Source: Alligator mississippiensis
Lineage: Eukaryota; Chordata; Crocodylia; Alligatoridae
Assembly: GCF_030867095.1 (NCBI RefSeq)
Contig: NC_081824.1
Span: 238,044,719-238,108,718 of the forward strand
Direction: 5' to 3'
DNA length: 64,000 nucleotides
A program made the position numbers and the translations under genes. How positions within the stretch are numbered: the stretch's first letter is position 1; each line of letters begins with the position of its first letter. Positions 11,359 to 22,161 of this stretch are shown in pieces. The notes under the pieces are model-generated. The model was given only the letters and a program-made list of their open reading frames with translations. It had not been told where the DNA came from and searched no databases.

Positions 11359-12319
11359 TGTCTAAAAAGGAGATGTTGGTGCTGGAGTATTCTAAAGAAA
11401 GTCGGATGGAGGGATGGTGATTGTTGAATTTCTGATGGAACTCAATCAGAGATTGTAGGTTTTCAGTCCAAATGATGAAGATGTCATCGATGTATCTTAA
11501 GTATAGCAAGGGTTTGATGGTGCAGTTCTTGAGGAAGTCTTCCAGGTGGCTCATAAAAAGGTTGGCATACTGTGGGGCCATTTTAGTGCCCATAGCTGTT
11601 CCCATCATTTGGAGGAAGTGTTGATTATTAAAAGTGAAATTGTTGTGTGTGAGGATGAAGTGTATAAGCTCAGTAATATCTTTGGGCCTGTATTCTGGGT
11701 TGTAATCTTGTTCCTGTAGATATGTAAGGCAGGCTTGGATGCCATCCTGGTGTGGAATGTTGGTATATAGGCTGGTAACGTCCATGGTGGCTAGGAGTGT
11801 GTTGCTGGGAAGGTGGTCTATGTTTTTATGTTTCCATAGAAAGTCTGTAGTGTCTTGTACAAAACTTGCTCTGTGGGTGACGAGCGGTTTTAGGATTGAT
11901 TCAACGAAACCTGATATTTCCTCAGTTAGGGTCCCATGATTAGATATGATAGGTCTGCCAGGGTTCCCTTGTTTGTGGATTTTAGGGAGTATGTAAAAAG
12001 TCCCCGGGCTAGGTAGCGGGGGGATCAAGGTCTGTAGTTTTTCTTGTAGTCTTGATGGAAATGATTTGATGGTATTGTTGAGTTTTTTGGTGAAAAGGGG
12101 AGTAGGATCTTCTTGTAGTTCTTTGTAGTAGGTGGTGTCAGAGAGCTGTCTCTTGGCTTCTTTTATGTAATCCTCACGGTTTAGGATGACTATGGCTCCT
12201 CCTTTATCTGCTGGTTTTATTACTATTTGGTGGTTGGATCTTGGAGATTCTATGGCCTTTTTCTCTGGTAGAGAGAGGTTGTTGTGGTGGCGCGTGTTGC
12301 TGATTGTTTCGTTGTTCAT
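11336..12319 (-). pseudogene. Penelope-like reverse transcriptase (broken from its endonuclease)
   Basis: A 327-codon frame with the RT core in order: the KPADKGGAIVIL finger motif, LPKIHK, GRPIISN, motif A MDVTSLYTNIP, motif B GTAMGTKMAPQYANLF, motif C YLRYIDDIFIIW with the catalytic YIDD, then SFLD. Penelope-type RTs are related to telomerase and prime from exposed DNA ends. The frame ends 23 bases inside the endonuclease frame, so a small indel just after SFLD splits what is normally one polyprotein. The frame upstream of its first Met continues into the inverted junction at about 12.42 kb, so the N-terminus is missing. The start codon used here is arbitrary. Confidence 0.85.
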
Positions 12320-12415
12320 TCTCTCCCTGAAGCAGTCAATGTAGCGGTCAAGGTTTGAGTTTCATCCACTGCGAGGTGTTCAATCTGATGTTTTTGGGCT
12401 TTTTGGCATTGATCC

Positions 12416-12999
12416 AAATTGCAACCCATGCTAGAAAGAGACCCTATTCTTAAAGAGATCTTCCCAGAGCCACCCATCCTAGCCTTCAAACAAGCACTGA
12501 ACCTTGCTAACCTCATCACCAGAAGCAAACTTCCTCAAGCCCAGAACACACCAAAAGGATCCAGACCGTGCCAGGACAAGAAATGCAAAACCTGCCAACA
12601 CATCTCCACCACCCCCACTATTACTACACCCCACAACAGAGCCATCAGCATCCCTGGATCTTACAGCTGCACCTCCAAAAATGTAACATACCTCATCCAA
12701 TGCACCAAATGCCCTGATGGAAGATATGTAGGAGAGACCAGACAACACTGCACACCAGAATGAATGCACACCGGAAATCTATCAAAGACAGAAACCCTCA
12801 ATTACCGGTGGGGGCACATTTCTCACAGGAGGGCCACTCTCTCTCCAATCTCTCAGTCCTGATCCTCAAGGGAAACTTACACGACACTTCCCAGAGATGA
12901 GCCTATGAGCTCCATTTCATCAACCTGCTGGATACTAGAGATCAGGGACTAACCATAGACATTGGATTTTTGATACATTATAATCTGCCTGGCAACTGA
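12416..12999 (+). pseudogene. Inverted second copy of the GIY-YIG endonuclease, broken
   Basis: Near-identical to the endonuclease part of the minus-strand copy. It reads ERDPILKEIFPEPPILAFKQ through YVGETRQ and then loses frame through a one-base deletion near 12,746, where the left copy has one more A in the CAACAACTGC context. A second lesion is CGA to TGA at 12,897-12,899, the kind of change made by CpG decay. It begins abruptly at the inversion junction. Confidence 0.85.
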
Positions 13000-13230
13000 C
13001 TTCCCAGCCCAGCCCAGCCCAGCCCAGCCCAGCCCAGCCCAGCCCCTGGCTTGTTTACTTTTCATTCCATCCAGGAAGAGCACACACCGACTGCTGAAAA
13101 TTCCTTAGCCTGACGAAGGGTTTTTGAACCCGAAAGCTTGCTTAATAACTATTCTCCAACCATTTGGGTTGGTCTAATAAAAGATATCAAATTCACCCAA
13201 GGAACCTTGTCTGCCTATGTCTTATTTGAG

Positions 13231-13629
13231 AGCATTTGGACATAGGGAAAACATGGTACTATTATGGGAAAATACCTTCTAATCCATTAGTAACATAGAT
13301 AGTTAAACAACCTAAGAAACATGTTTAAATTAGGTCCTCAAAACTTAAACCCAAGACTTGGTTAAGGAGCTCTCTAGCCCACAGATGTTAACTTTCTTTC
13401 CTTTTTTTCTTTAAATAGAGTCTGCAATACCAGGGAAATCTGCAACACAAAGAAAGAAAAGTGGGTAAAATATCAAGATAGAGCAATGGATAAATGAGCA
13501 TCAAAATTAGTGGGATAAAAGGAGAAAGAGAATATTAATATTGAGCAAAGCAGTAGCCAGGTAGGTGATATAGTCAAAGGAAGGACTGCATCTAATCTCG
13601 GTAGGAATTTGGGTAAAGTCAAAGTAACA
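13231..13629. other. Intron stretch without recognisable features
   Basis: AT-rich DNA to the right of the Penelope-like insertion. No gene or repeat recognised. Confidence 0.5.
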
Positions 13630-15160
13630 ACTGAGATATTTATAAACTAATGCAAAAAGTCTAGTGAATAAAATGGAGGAACTGGAATTACTGGTGCAAG
13701 ATGTGAAATTGGTGATTGAATGGATAACAGAGAGAGTGGAATAATTATAAGTGGAATGCAGGTATTAAATGTATGTTCTGTTTGGGAAAGATGGAAACAG
13801 GTAAAGGTGATGGGATGGCATCATACTTTTTTTAACAATCTACTGTTAATGTAAGTGATAGAGTGACTAAAACAGAATCTTTTACGGCCAAATTCACTTC
13901 AGGGAAAGATAGCGTTAGGGCTTGTCACCAGCTGGGTTTGCATAGGGACAGAGGTCATTCTACAAAATAATGCCATGAATTGTATGAACATGGGAAATGA
14001 GCTCAGATGCGGGTTGGAGGGCAAATACTACTAAGCACGGCAGGCCCTATTCCTGAAAATGAGAGCCAACAGTTACCTTTCGGCAGATAGTCAATAAAAT
14101 AATAAGAGGTGAAGATATTTTAGACATGACTTTCGTATGTCGAGAGGAGATTACAGAAGAGATGTTTGTAGAAAACAAACTTGGATCAAGTGTTCCTGAA
14201 CTGATTCCATTTAAATTAAATGGAACAATAAGCAAAAGTTACCAGCTGAGGTTTTTAATTTCTAAAGGATAAACATTGTGAAATAAAGGTCCTGAACTCT
14301 TCAATCCAGGCCATTGGAGCGCATAGGAGGTACATGCACCCACTGACTGCGCTGGTGCACCCCTTGATGGCTGTGCTCGCTGCTTAGGTGATGGGCAGGT
14401 GGGAGTGCTGGTGTGTGCCGCGCTGCCCCCCCCCCCGTGCGCAAGCAAGGTAAAACATTTTTAGAGAAGGTTTTCACAACTAACTAGATAAGTATCCACC
14501 TCAAAAAGGGTTTTTGGGATAAGTAGACCGTATATAAGAAATAGAAAAATAGGTTGGTGATCAAAGAAAGCCATGTCTTGGAGGGCAGCAAGGGAAAATG
14601 CAAAGTAAGAATTGCCAAAAGTAAAACAGCTAGAACTTGCAAAATAAATTAAATAGCAAAAATCTCTTCAGCCTTATAAATAAAGAGAGAATGAATTGGG
14701 CTGCTATGACATAATTCTGGTTTAGAGATTAAAGAAAATTGCGATAGGACCAAAAACCTAAATTGATGCTGTGCCTCAAATTTAAATAAGCATGATGATG
14801 TGGAACACGTGCAAAGGCAGGATAGCTAATGGAAATGAAAAATACTTCATCTGAAGTAGAAACAAAAATAAAAGAGCTCCAGTACATTTGACTTGGAGGG
14901 TGTAGACAGACTGGGAAAATCTGTACATCACAGTTCTAAAATAAGTGACACATGAAATAAGTAGGAAAGGTTTGTAATGAAGATATCATAGGCAGGAGTG
15001 GTAGCATGTGACTGGAGATAAGCAGTGTACTACCTATACTTAAAGGGAAGAGGTGATCTGAGCAGCTAGAGTCTCGTTAGTTTGAGTTTACAATATACAA
15101 GATGTTTGAACAGATTTTAAAGGAAAGAATAAGTAAAACATATGGCAATAAATGGGGTAA
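13630..15160 (+). mobile_element. Ancient CR1 LINE, endonuclease to RT region
   Basis: Heavily decayed but ordered: 13,670-13,740 fits the APE-type endonuclease opening (ggaggaactggaattactggtg ... ataacagagagagtggaat), 14,150-14,250 fits the end of that domain, and 15,040-15,140 fits the RT fingers. Frames are destroyed by many stops and indels. A C-rich run lies at 14,427-14,438. Confidence 0.6.
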
Positions 15161-17709
15161 AATGCAGCATGAGTGTACCAAAGTTAAATTTGCTAGACGT
15201 ATTGGATATCTCTTTGATAAAATAACTAGTTTTTTTTGGACATTAGTTCTAGTATTATCTCTCCAGAAGTGAACATTAGGTGCTTCTGTTGCCTTTCTTG
15301 GTTGCAGTATGAGGCTGCTGAAATTTGCAATGTATTTGAAATTTTGCAGCTGCACGTTATGCATAGAAACTTTGAGAAATGAAGCACAATTCTAAAGTTT
15401 CTCAAGTTTCTATTAGCATAAAACATTGGAGGACAGGAATATTGGAAATGGAGGACCTGATTTGTAAGTAGAAGATGCCATCCACTGCACTTCAGTGTGT
15501 GGACAGAAGGAACTTTTCAAGTTTTCAAGTGATGCTGGCTTGGAAACAATTCAGAAAGGAATACTTTCAGCTGGGGGGCATATGTCCAGCTTCTGTGGCA
15601 CTGCCCAGCTGGAACATTTCAAATTACTGCAGCTGTATGCAGCATATGGCTCTCCAGCTAGGAGGTCCTACAAGGGGTGGAAGATGTCTTTGGATGGGTG
15701 AGAGGGGAAGCAGAGGGGGAGTTTGACTGTCCATTCCAAATCCTTTCTTCCTTTCCTTTCTCGTCTACCCAAATAGAGGGAGTTGGGGACAAAGAGCCCA
15801 GCAGCAGTGGTGTCACTCCTCCAAGTTTAGGAGTGGTCAGGATGAAGGAGTCGGACCAGACTGTTACAGTTTTTCAGGTCTTCAGCCTGCAAATAACCCA
15901 TCCCCGCTTTCTCTCCCTACCCTCCTGTAGAGGAGAGAATAGAGGTCTAGGTTTTTCTGCAGAACCGATGGGCCACACATGCCCCGCTAAGAATTGTAGG
16001 ATCGAGAATTGTAAGATTGTACATCGAGAATTGAAATGCTTCAAAACAGTTCTTTGATTACCCAGGAAGGGAAAATATGTGAATGGGCCTTGAAATCATA
16101 AACTGAAGTTTTCAGCCACTCGTTTGGTGATATATATTTAATGGAGCTTTTAAAAAATGTATTTTCTTTCTATAAATTATAGCTCCAAAATTAAGAGAAC
16201 AATAGCTGATATAGATAAAGGAGAAAGATGATATGCAGCTGACATTCAGAAAGACTGAGAATTGCTGAAGTAGGGGGAAATGGGAATTTTCCGTCCTAAG
16301 AAGTAAGGATTGCAGAAGAGAAGGCTCTTGCACCATGAATGGGAAGGTTGCATGATGTAATAGATGTGACTGGGGTTAGCATAAATTCTATAATGTTAGA
16401 TGGAGCAAGCCAATTATTTATCTTCCCTCCCTTTCTTTTTAAAACTATACATTAAGATAAAAAAATAAAAGTTCATAATTATCTTTTTAATCCATTATCT
16501 ACCGTATAACTGAGTTCCAAGTCATCTGTTTTAGAATGCTATTTTTAAAATAAGTTGTTACTAAAAACGCATCAGATTTATATGTTCAGTTTAACTTCAT
16601 CTCAAAGGAGGCAGATCCTAGGTCTGAGAAACAGCCTACAGTATGTATGCATTATTACAAGATTGTGAGTGGCTTGGTGATTTTTAGGGGTCTATTTAAG
16701 TCCTGTGAAGCAATTTCTGTTTTTGCTTTGGTAGGTATGGACGTACATATACTTGCAGTAGCTTCAAAAGGGGAAGGGGAAGTGGGATGGGGGGGCTGCT
16801 GCTCACAATTTCTCCATAGAGGCCTTCTCAGCTTAGCAGAATAAGATAAGATGTTATTCAGATTCCTTTTTGCAGCTAGATGTTTTCCAAGGTAGGAAAA
16901 AAACAGAATCATGCTTCCTTTAAACAAAAAGCCCTTATAATTAGGACTTTGACCAACTTAAACATGTTTCTCTCTCAGGCTTATACTCTTCCCTTGTACC
17001 ATTTGGGGTGTTCCCTGCTTGGCTACTTTAAGTGTTTCTTTGCTATTTAACCTGTTGCAGAACATCTTAAAATTCTTCATCTCAAATTTGTTTCCATCTT
17101 CCTGAAAACTCAAAGAATGTTGTGGCAAAAATGGTTTTATTGATATAGATTCATACTCTTATACTATGTTCCCTTCCCTCCACAAGTTTTAATTACATCT
17201 TACCTGTTAATTTTTATGGAGCCTTACTGGTAGAATATTTCCCAGTGGAATCTAATTTTGATATATAAGTTGAGTTTCTCAATATGCTATACTGTGGTGT
17301 GGTCTGTGAAATTGTTCATAATCATTGTCTCCATGTCTTCTGTTTTTCTTGAACTCTTGTGTAAATAGCAATATTCAAAAAAAGCAAGCTGATTAACAAA
17401 AGGTGTGATTCAGAGTGCTCAAAATATATTAAATCCCTGTGTGGATTTCCAAAGTAAATTGAAGTGAACTTCTGAATGAGTACCCACATAGGGACTTGAT
17501 TAATTTGGCTGCATTTCTCACGTAGACTGGCACTTAGATTTATCAGGGCAGTTTTTTCTTCCCTTTTAATGTCTTTGGAATTTTTCGTTAATACATTTTT
17601 TATCGCTTGATGAGTTTTTGTGTGCTCGGGGTGACAATCTAATCAAGAGTTAGTGTTATTGGGAGTATCGGAGTTAGTGTCAAGTGGGATTAACATGTAT
17701 ACACTAGAG
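15161..17709. other. Intron stretch without recognisable genes
   Basis: AT-rich intron sequence. Short frames occur (for example 15,677-16,057 +) but none has a recognisable domain. No RNA gene seen. Confidence 0.45.
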
Positions 17710-17884
17710 AAGTGGTTTCCAGTGCGTGGCCCATGAGGCCATGCTAAGTGGGCTGTGAATTGTATCAGGTCATATATGTCTTTATAGTGTTTTCAGTTAA
17801 AAATTGATATGGGTTTGTGGGGACCTGCAAGAAACGTTCATGGTTGACAGTGGTCTGTTGGTTCCAAAAGTTTGGGAGCCACTG
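17710..17884. mobile_element. Short hAT-type foldback element
   Basis: The left end is AAGTGGTTTCCAGTG and the right end complements to CAGTGGCTCCCAAACT, hAT-type termini. No target duplication preserved. Confidence 0.55.
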
Positions 17885-17956
17885 TTGTGTTTATTTTGTA
17901 GTTCTTAGTCATCAGAAGCTTAGATATCAAAAGGGCACTGTGGAAAATGCCGAGAA

Positions 17957-19078
17957 CAGGCTTGTCCAACATATGGCCTGCCAAGGCATTTTCTGAGGTC
18001 TGCGGTGCTGCAACGGGAAACAAAAGTAAGCACTGCTTACTTTTGTTCCCACCCCTTGTCCCTCCCCCAGCCCCTTAGCAGCTTCCTAATGCCTGCTGAA
18101 GGGCTGAGGAAGGGACATAGTTCCCACACGCACCACGTCAGCTTGACATTGCTGACACGGTGCGTGTGGGGAGAGGAGTAGCCGTGTGCCTCTCGGGACA
18201 GGATGAGCCCAGCCGGAGCAGCAGGGGCTCAGCTGCACTTTCCCCTACCTGTGCTGGTCAGTCCTGAGCAGCACACGGCTCCCCCGCCGCCTCTGCTGGC
18301 TGGTGCCGACCCGGGCGGGTCTGTCCCATCCGGAGCAGCATGCAGCTGAACCCGGCTTCCCACGTGCTGCTGGGGACGGGACGAGCCCAGCCGGGTCTAC
18401 ACTGGCCAGCAGAAGCAGCGGCGGAGCTGTGCGCCACTCGGGACGGGACGAGCCTGGCCAGAGCAGCGGGGCTCAGCTGCATTTTCCCCTGCCTGCACCG
18501 GTGAGTCCCAAGCGGCATATGGCTCTGCTGCCGCTTCTGCTGGCTGGTGCCGACCTGGCTGGCCTCCTGCCATCCCCAGCAGCATGTGGGAAGCCATCAT
18601 GGGGTAGCCTTGGTAGGCAGAGTCCTGGTGTGACCTCTGTGGCGCGAGGCGGCGGGAGCTGGTGTCTGCCGGATCCCGCACTTTGAGCTCGCAGCTCTGA
18701 GGCTGCCGGGGCTGCGTGCGCGGGCGGCTGGGCGCCACAGTGAGCAGGGCTGTGTGGGCGGGCGAGTGAGGGGCTGCAGTGCAGTGGCTGCCTCGCTCCA
18801 GCCCCCCTCAGGCAGCACCAGCTTGTGGGGCTGCGCTGTTCGGGGATGGAGATGTGGAGCTATTTATTTATCCCTTTCAGTCTCTGAGACAGTAGCTGGC
18901 TGGATGCAGAATGGGTCCCTCCTGCCCCTGCCTACCAGCAGCTACCATGAACCTTGCAGTAACAGGCAGGTGCAGTAGGGCTGCAGGACAAGAGGGTGTT
19001 TGAATATGGCTCACCGGCCCACTGGGTGATAAAAAGTTCATGATCCGGCCCCACATTCAAAAAGGATGGACACTCCTG
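17957..19078. mobile_element. GC-rich hAT-type element next to the first coding exon
   Basis: The termini are CAGGCTTGTCCAAC (left) and the complement CAGGAGTGTCCATCC (right), flanked by 8-mers GCCGAGAA and GCCTAGAA (7 of 8), the 8-bp target duplication expected of hAT. The interior (18,180-18,830) is very GC- and CpG-rich. It contains a direct repeat of roughly 120-130 bp at a spacing of about 243 bp (18,195-18,320 and 18,438-18,570), with partly inverted copies between. No transposase. It ends about 110 bp upstream of exon 2. Confidence 0.8.
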
Positions 19079-19186
19079 GCCTAGAACTATTTACAGCAGA
19101 AATAGGGTAGAATTGGATTCAGCAGGTTCTGAAGAAGGATCTTTTCATTTGACCCACTTTCTCTTCATTTTAATTGCAATACAAAG

Positions 19187-19320
19187 GAACCATGACAACC
19201 TCAGGAAAGGAAAACTTCCGACTGAAGAGCTACAAAAACAAATCATTAAATCCTGATGAGATGCGTCGCAGGCGGGAAGAAGAGGGACTTCAGCTACGGA
19301 AGCAGAAACGAGAGGAACAG
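19187..19320 (+). CDS. KPNA1: KPNA1 exon 2 (start codon at 19192)
   Basis: Exon 2 opens five bases before the ATG at 19192 (acceptor CAAAG|GAACC) and ends at donor CAG|GTACGT. It encodes residues 1-43, the first half of the IBB domain that binds importin beta and also folds back on the NLS groove as an autoinhibitor. The basic cluster RRRR (25-28) and the run LRKQKREEQ (35-43) are the expected IBB contacts. This ATG is chosen because the protein begins exactly where other KPNA1 proteins do. A GC-rich hAT element ends only about 110 bp upstream. The exon ends in phase 0. Confidence 0.96.
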
Positions 19321-20045
19321 GTACGTTAGAATGCTTCTCAGGAACTGTAGTCAGGCCTCAAAAGAAGTTTTTCATGCAAAGATCTCTTCCCCCCCCAGCG
19401 TCCTTTTCATCTTTCCATTATGTTTTATCCCTGTCCTGTGCAATTCAAGCCTGTCAGTGGTTGCAAAACACATTTCCTTAAGAGAAAACAGATTGTCCTC
19501 ATGCCTGGGTCATTCTTCAGTCCTATCTCTGAGGATTCAACCTATGTTGAATGGCAAGTTCAATGTGTTATGTTCTTCAAATGAATAAGTATCAAGAGAG
19601 ATGCTTGAGAACAAACCAAGTGGACTGTTAATTTCCTATTGTTATGTCTCTCGCTCACTCACTCTTTTTTATTGTGAAAGGTTGGTCTGTTGTTCTCCTG
19701 GAGCTGAAAGGGAGAGAGTAGCTGAAAAGTAGGGAGACACAGAACTATTTACTAACAGGGAGCTAAGTAGCACTAGAGGTCTCTGTATTTGGGAGCTTAC
19801 TTGTATATATTGGAATATGCAGGATTTATGTTTGATTCCAGATGAAACTGTCGGGGGTGGGGGGAATCTTTTTCACACTAGGTTTTAAGTCTTTCAAACC
19901 TAAATTGAGGACTGAGGGGAGCATGCTGGAATTGTAAGTTTGGATTAAGTCACTGACCTGTCAGTTCTTCCTTTGGTGGTTTCAATGCCAGAGGCTTCAG
20001 AGAACTGTTTATGCAAAGGAGTATTTGGGGGATGGGAATCAAAAC

Positions 20046-21008
20046 CAGGGTTCCTGGTTATTATTGTTTTAAAAATCCAAAATTCTTGAATTAAACCCCC
20101 CAAATCCTCATTTTTCCATGATTAAAATGAAATATCACTGTATATGTGTATAGGTATTAGTTAACCACAATGTTTTATTGACATACGTGCAATTTTAAAG
20201 TAGTTTGGAAACTTACCAGTGCCTCAACCATTATAATAAAATACATTCTAAACATCTATATATGTTGGCATTTGATTTTGTTTTTTTATCATGGAAAATC
20301 AGAGCTCCCCCTGCCTCCTTCTCTCACCAGGACACAGGTCCAGCTGCTGCTGTCCCCCCAGCTGCTTTGTGGTGCTGAGCAACCCTGAGATATGCCCATC
20401 CCCTTCTCATACCATTGCCCCTCACTCCCAGCCATGGCCCCTGCAGCCATGCCGGTGCCCCTAACTTTCAACCTGCAGCCTCCCCAGACCTGACAGTGCC
20501 CCATATTCATGACTCACAGCTTCCCCCCACCCCAGGGGGGCCCCCAGCTGCTCCCTGCCCTATCCAGCCCCTCATGGACTCACAGGATGGTCTATGGGGA
20601 CATGGCAGGGATGGCCTCCAGCATGAGGAGCATGCAGTGCACCTCATGCAGAAGCACAGGCAGCAGCTAGGGCACTACGCTGCCCCGCACTGTTGGCTGG
20701 GGTTGGGGCTGCGGTACAGCAGGGAGCACCAGCACTGCAACACATGCACACATCCACCAGGACAGCACTTGCCAGGGCTGCTCCCACCACCCTGCCTGGC
20801 TATATGCCAGCTGTGCGTGTGCACATACACACACATGTCACCCCCTGCTTCCAGCCACCCTCCCCCCACTCCCTCCAGCCCTAAGCAGCTCCTTGCAGGC
20901 TGGAACACTGCCAACATGCAACGGGAAACCTGTGGTTTCCCACATTTTTTTTCCTTTAAAAGGGAACATCTGGGTTTTTCCTTGACAAATGGATAACCCA
21001 GATCCCTG
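20046..21008. mobile_element. Non-autonomous element with 8-bp duplication, GC-rich interior
   Basis: The left terminus is CAGGGTTCCTGGTTAT and the right complements to CAGGGATCTGGGTTAT. Flanking 8-mers are ATCAAAAC and ATCATAAC (7 of 8), fitting hAT. The interior at 20,300-20,920 is GC-rich, and its open frames on both strands look like composition artefacts. Lies in intron 2. Confidence 0.7.
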
Positions 21009-22053
21009 ATCATAACATACCTGGGCTGCAGCATGAACAGTGATCAACTCTGTTTTAAACATTACTAAAGATGATGTTAAATCAGAGAATTAATGCATTC
21101 CTTTTAAAAACATAACCCCAGTCTTTGATTGTGACCTTCTTAGGGACTTACTCCACAGACTCACTAAATACAGTGTGTGGTATTTCCCCCCCTTTTTTTT
21201 TCCTGACTAGGCTGACCACTGAATTTAGTTCATGGCCTCTTGTTCTAGCATTATGGAATATTGGGTACTACAAATGTGTAGTTATGTTAGCACATATTGC
21301 TGTAATTGATAATTTCTCAGTTCTGTTATGAATCTTTTGGAAAATGGAGTTTTTAATTGGACAGTAAAACTCTTAGTCTTCAACTAAGAACATTCTAATG
21401 AAAAATAAAACTGTGTGGTGTTCTTTTTAAAACCCAAGTACACATCTTTTTTAAATGTCGAGGCTTTTTCCCATTTTTTTGACATAGGGATGTGTAAATA
21501 AGCAAAAAAATAAATTTCTTATCTCTGAATCATTTTGCTTTTTGAGAATGTTCCTTTTTTTGCTTAATTTTAGTGTGATATTTTTTAGATAAATTACAAT
21601 TTCTTGAGTTAATGCCTTAGATAATTAAGATAAAACAAAACCTAAATTGCTCTTTAATTTTTCTTCTAGCATTTGAATTTTTCTGGTCAGTTTCACATTC
21701 CAGTTTCTCTGTTATCACCATGATGCTGTTAAATGTTCCAGTACCAACAGGGATTTATTTAATCTTAATCATAATATGCTTACATTTCCTGAGTAGGTGT
21801 AGTTAAGCTGGTTTTTTTGGGGGGGGGCGGGGGCGGAGAGGGGTACACTCTACTAAACATGGGGTTTAAATTGCATTTAACCTACCCATTGACTTTGACT
21901 TGATTGTGGATCCAATAAACTTTGAAAATTTTAGTAAATATGCTGAATTCTGATTTTAGGTGTTACTGGTATTGCAAATTAACCTGCTGTTTTGAACTTT
22001 TACTAGCTATAATTCTGCACTGCTTATACTAACTTATATCCTTTACTCTTTAG
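21009..22053. other. Intron 2 remainder, no recognisable features
   Basis: AT-rich with short homopolymer runs. No gene or repeat recognised before the exon 3 acceptor. Confidence 0.5.
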
Positions 22054-22161
22054 CTATTTAAGCGCCGAAATGTTGCAACAGCTGAGGAAGAAACAGAGGA
22101 GGAAGTCATGTCAGATGGTGGATTCCATGAGGCCCAAATGAATAACATGGAGATGACTTCT
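22054..22161 (+). CDS. KPNA1: KPNA1 exon 3
   Basis: This exon encodes residues 44-79. The acceptor is CTTTAG|CTATTT and the donor TTCT|GTAAGT; both ends are phase 0. It opens LFKRRNV, the second basic cluster of the IBB domain (K46-R48), then runs through the acidic linker EEETEEEVMSD before the armadillo domain. This acidic stretch is diagnostic of KPNA1 within the KPNA1/5/6 group. The exon is 36 whole codons with no lesion. Confidence 0.95.

Larger units (their letters stand above)
10183..13218 (-). mobile_element. Penelope-like retroelement with inverted arms, complete insertion
   Basis: A 3.0-kb insertion bounded by an identical 12-mer, GTCTTATTTGAG, at 10171-10182 and 13219-13230. The first three bases may belong to the element, leaving a 9-bp duplication. 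The left part (to about 12,415) is read on the minus strand and encodes a Penelope-type RT followed by a GIY-YIG endonuclease. From about 12,416 a second, 5'-truncated copy runs on the + strand. The two 3' termini point outwards, so about 800 bp at each end form an inverted repeat around a 1.4-kb centre. One shared duplication implies that the composite went in as one event. A GGGCT pentamer array near each terminus has about four copies on the left and eight on the right. Confidence 0.88.

Noticed and set aside
18303-18686. CpG-rich block at 18.2-18.8 kb as the main KPNA1 promoter
   Set aside because: It lies within a hAT-type element with a target duplication, whereas the 2-kb island has the conserved promoter motifs. 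Kept only as a possible secondary promoter.
20415-20996. 193-codon + strand frame in intron 2
   Set aside because: Falls inside a GC-rich transposon interior, with opposite-strand frames of similar length and no known domain.
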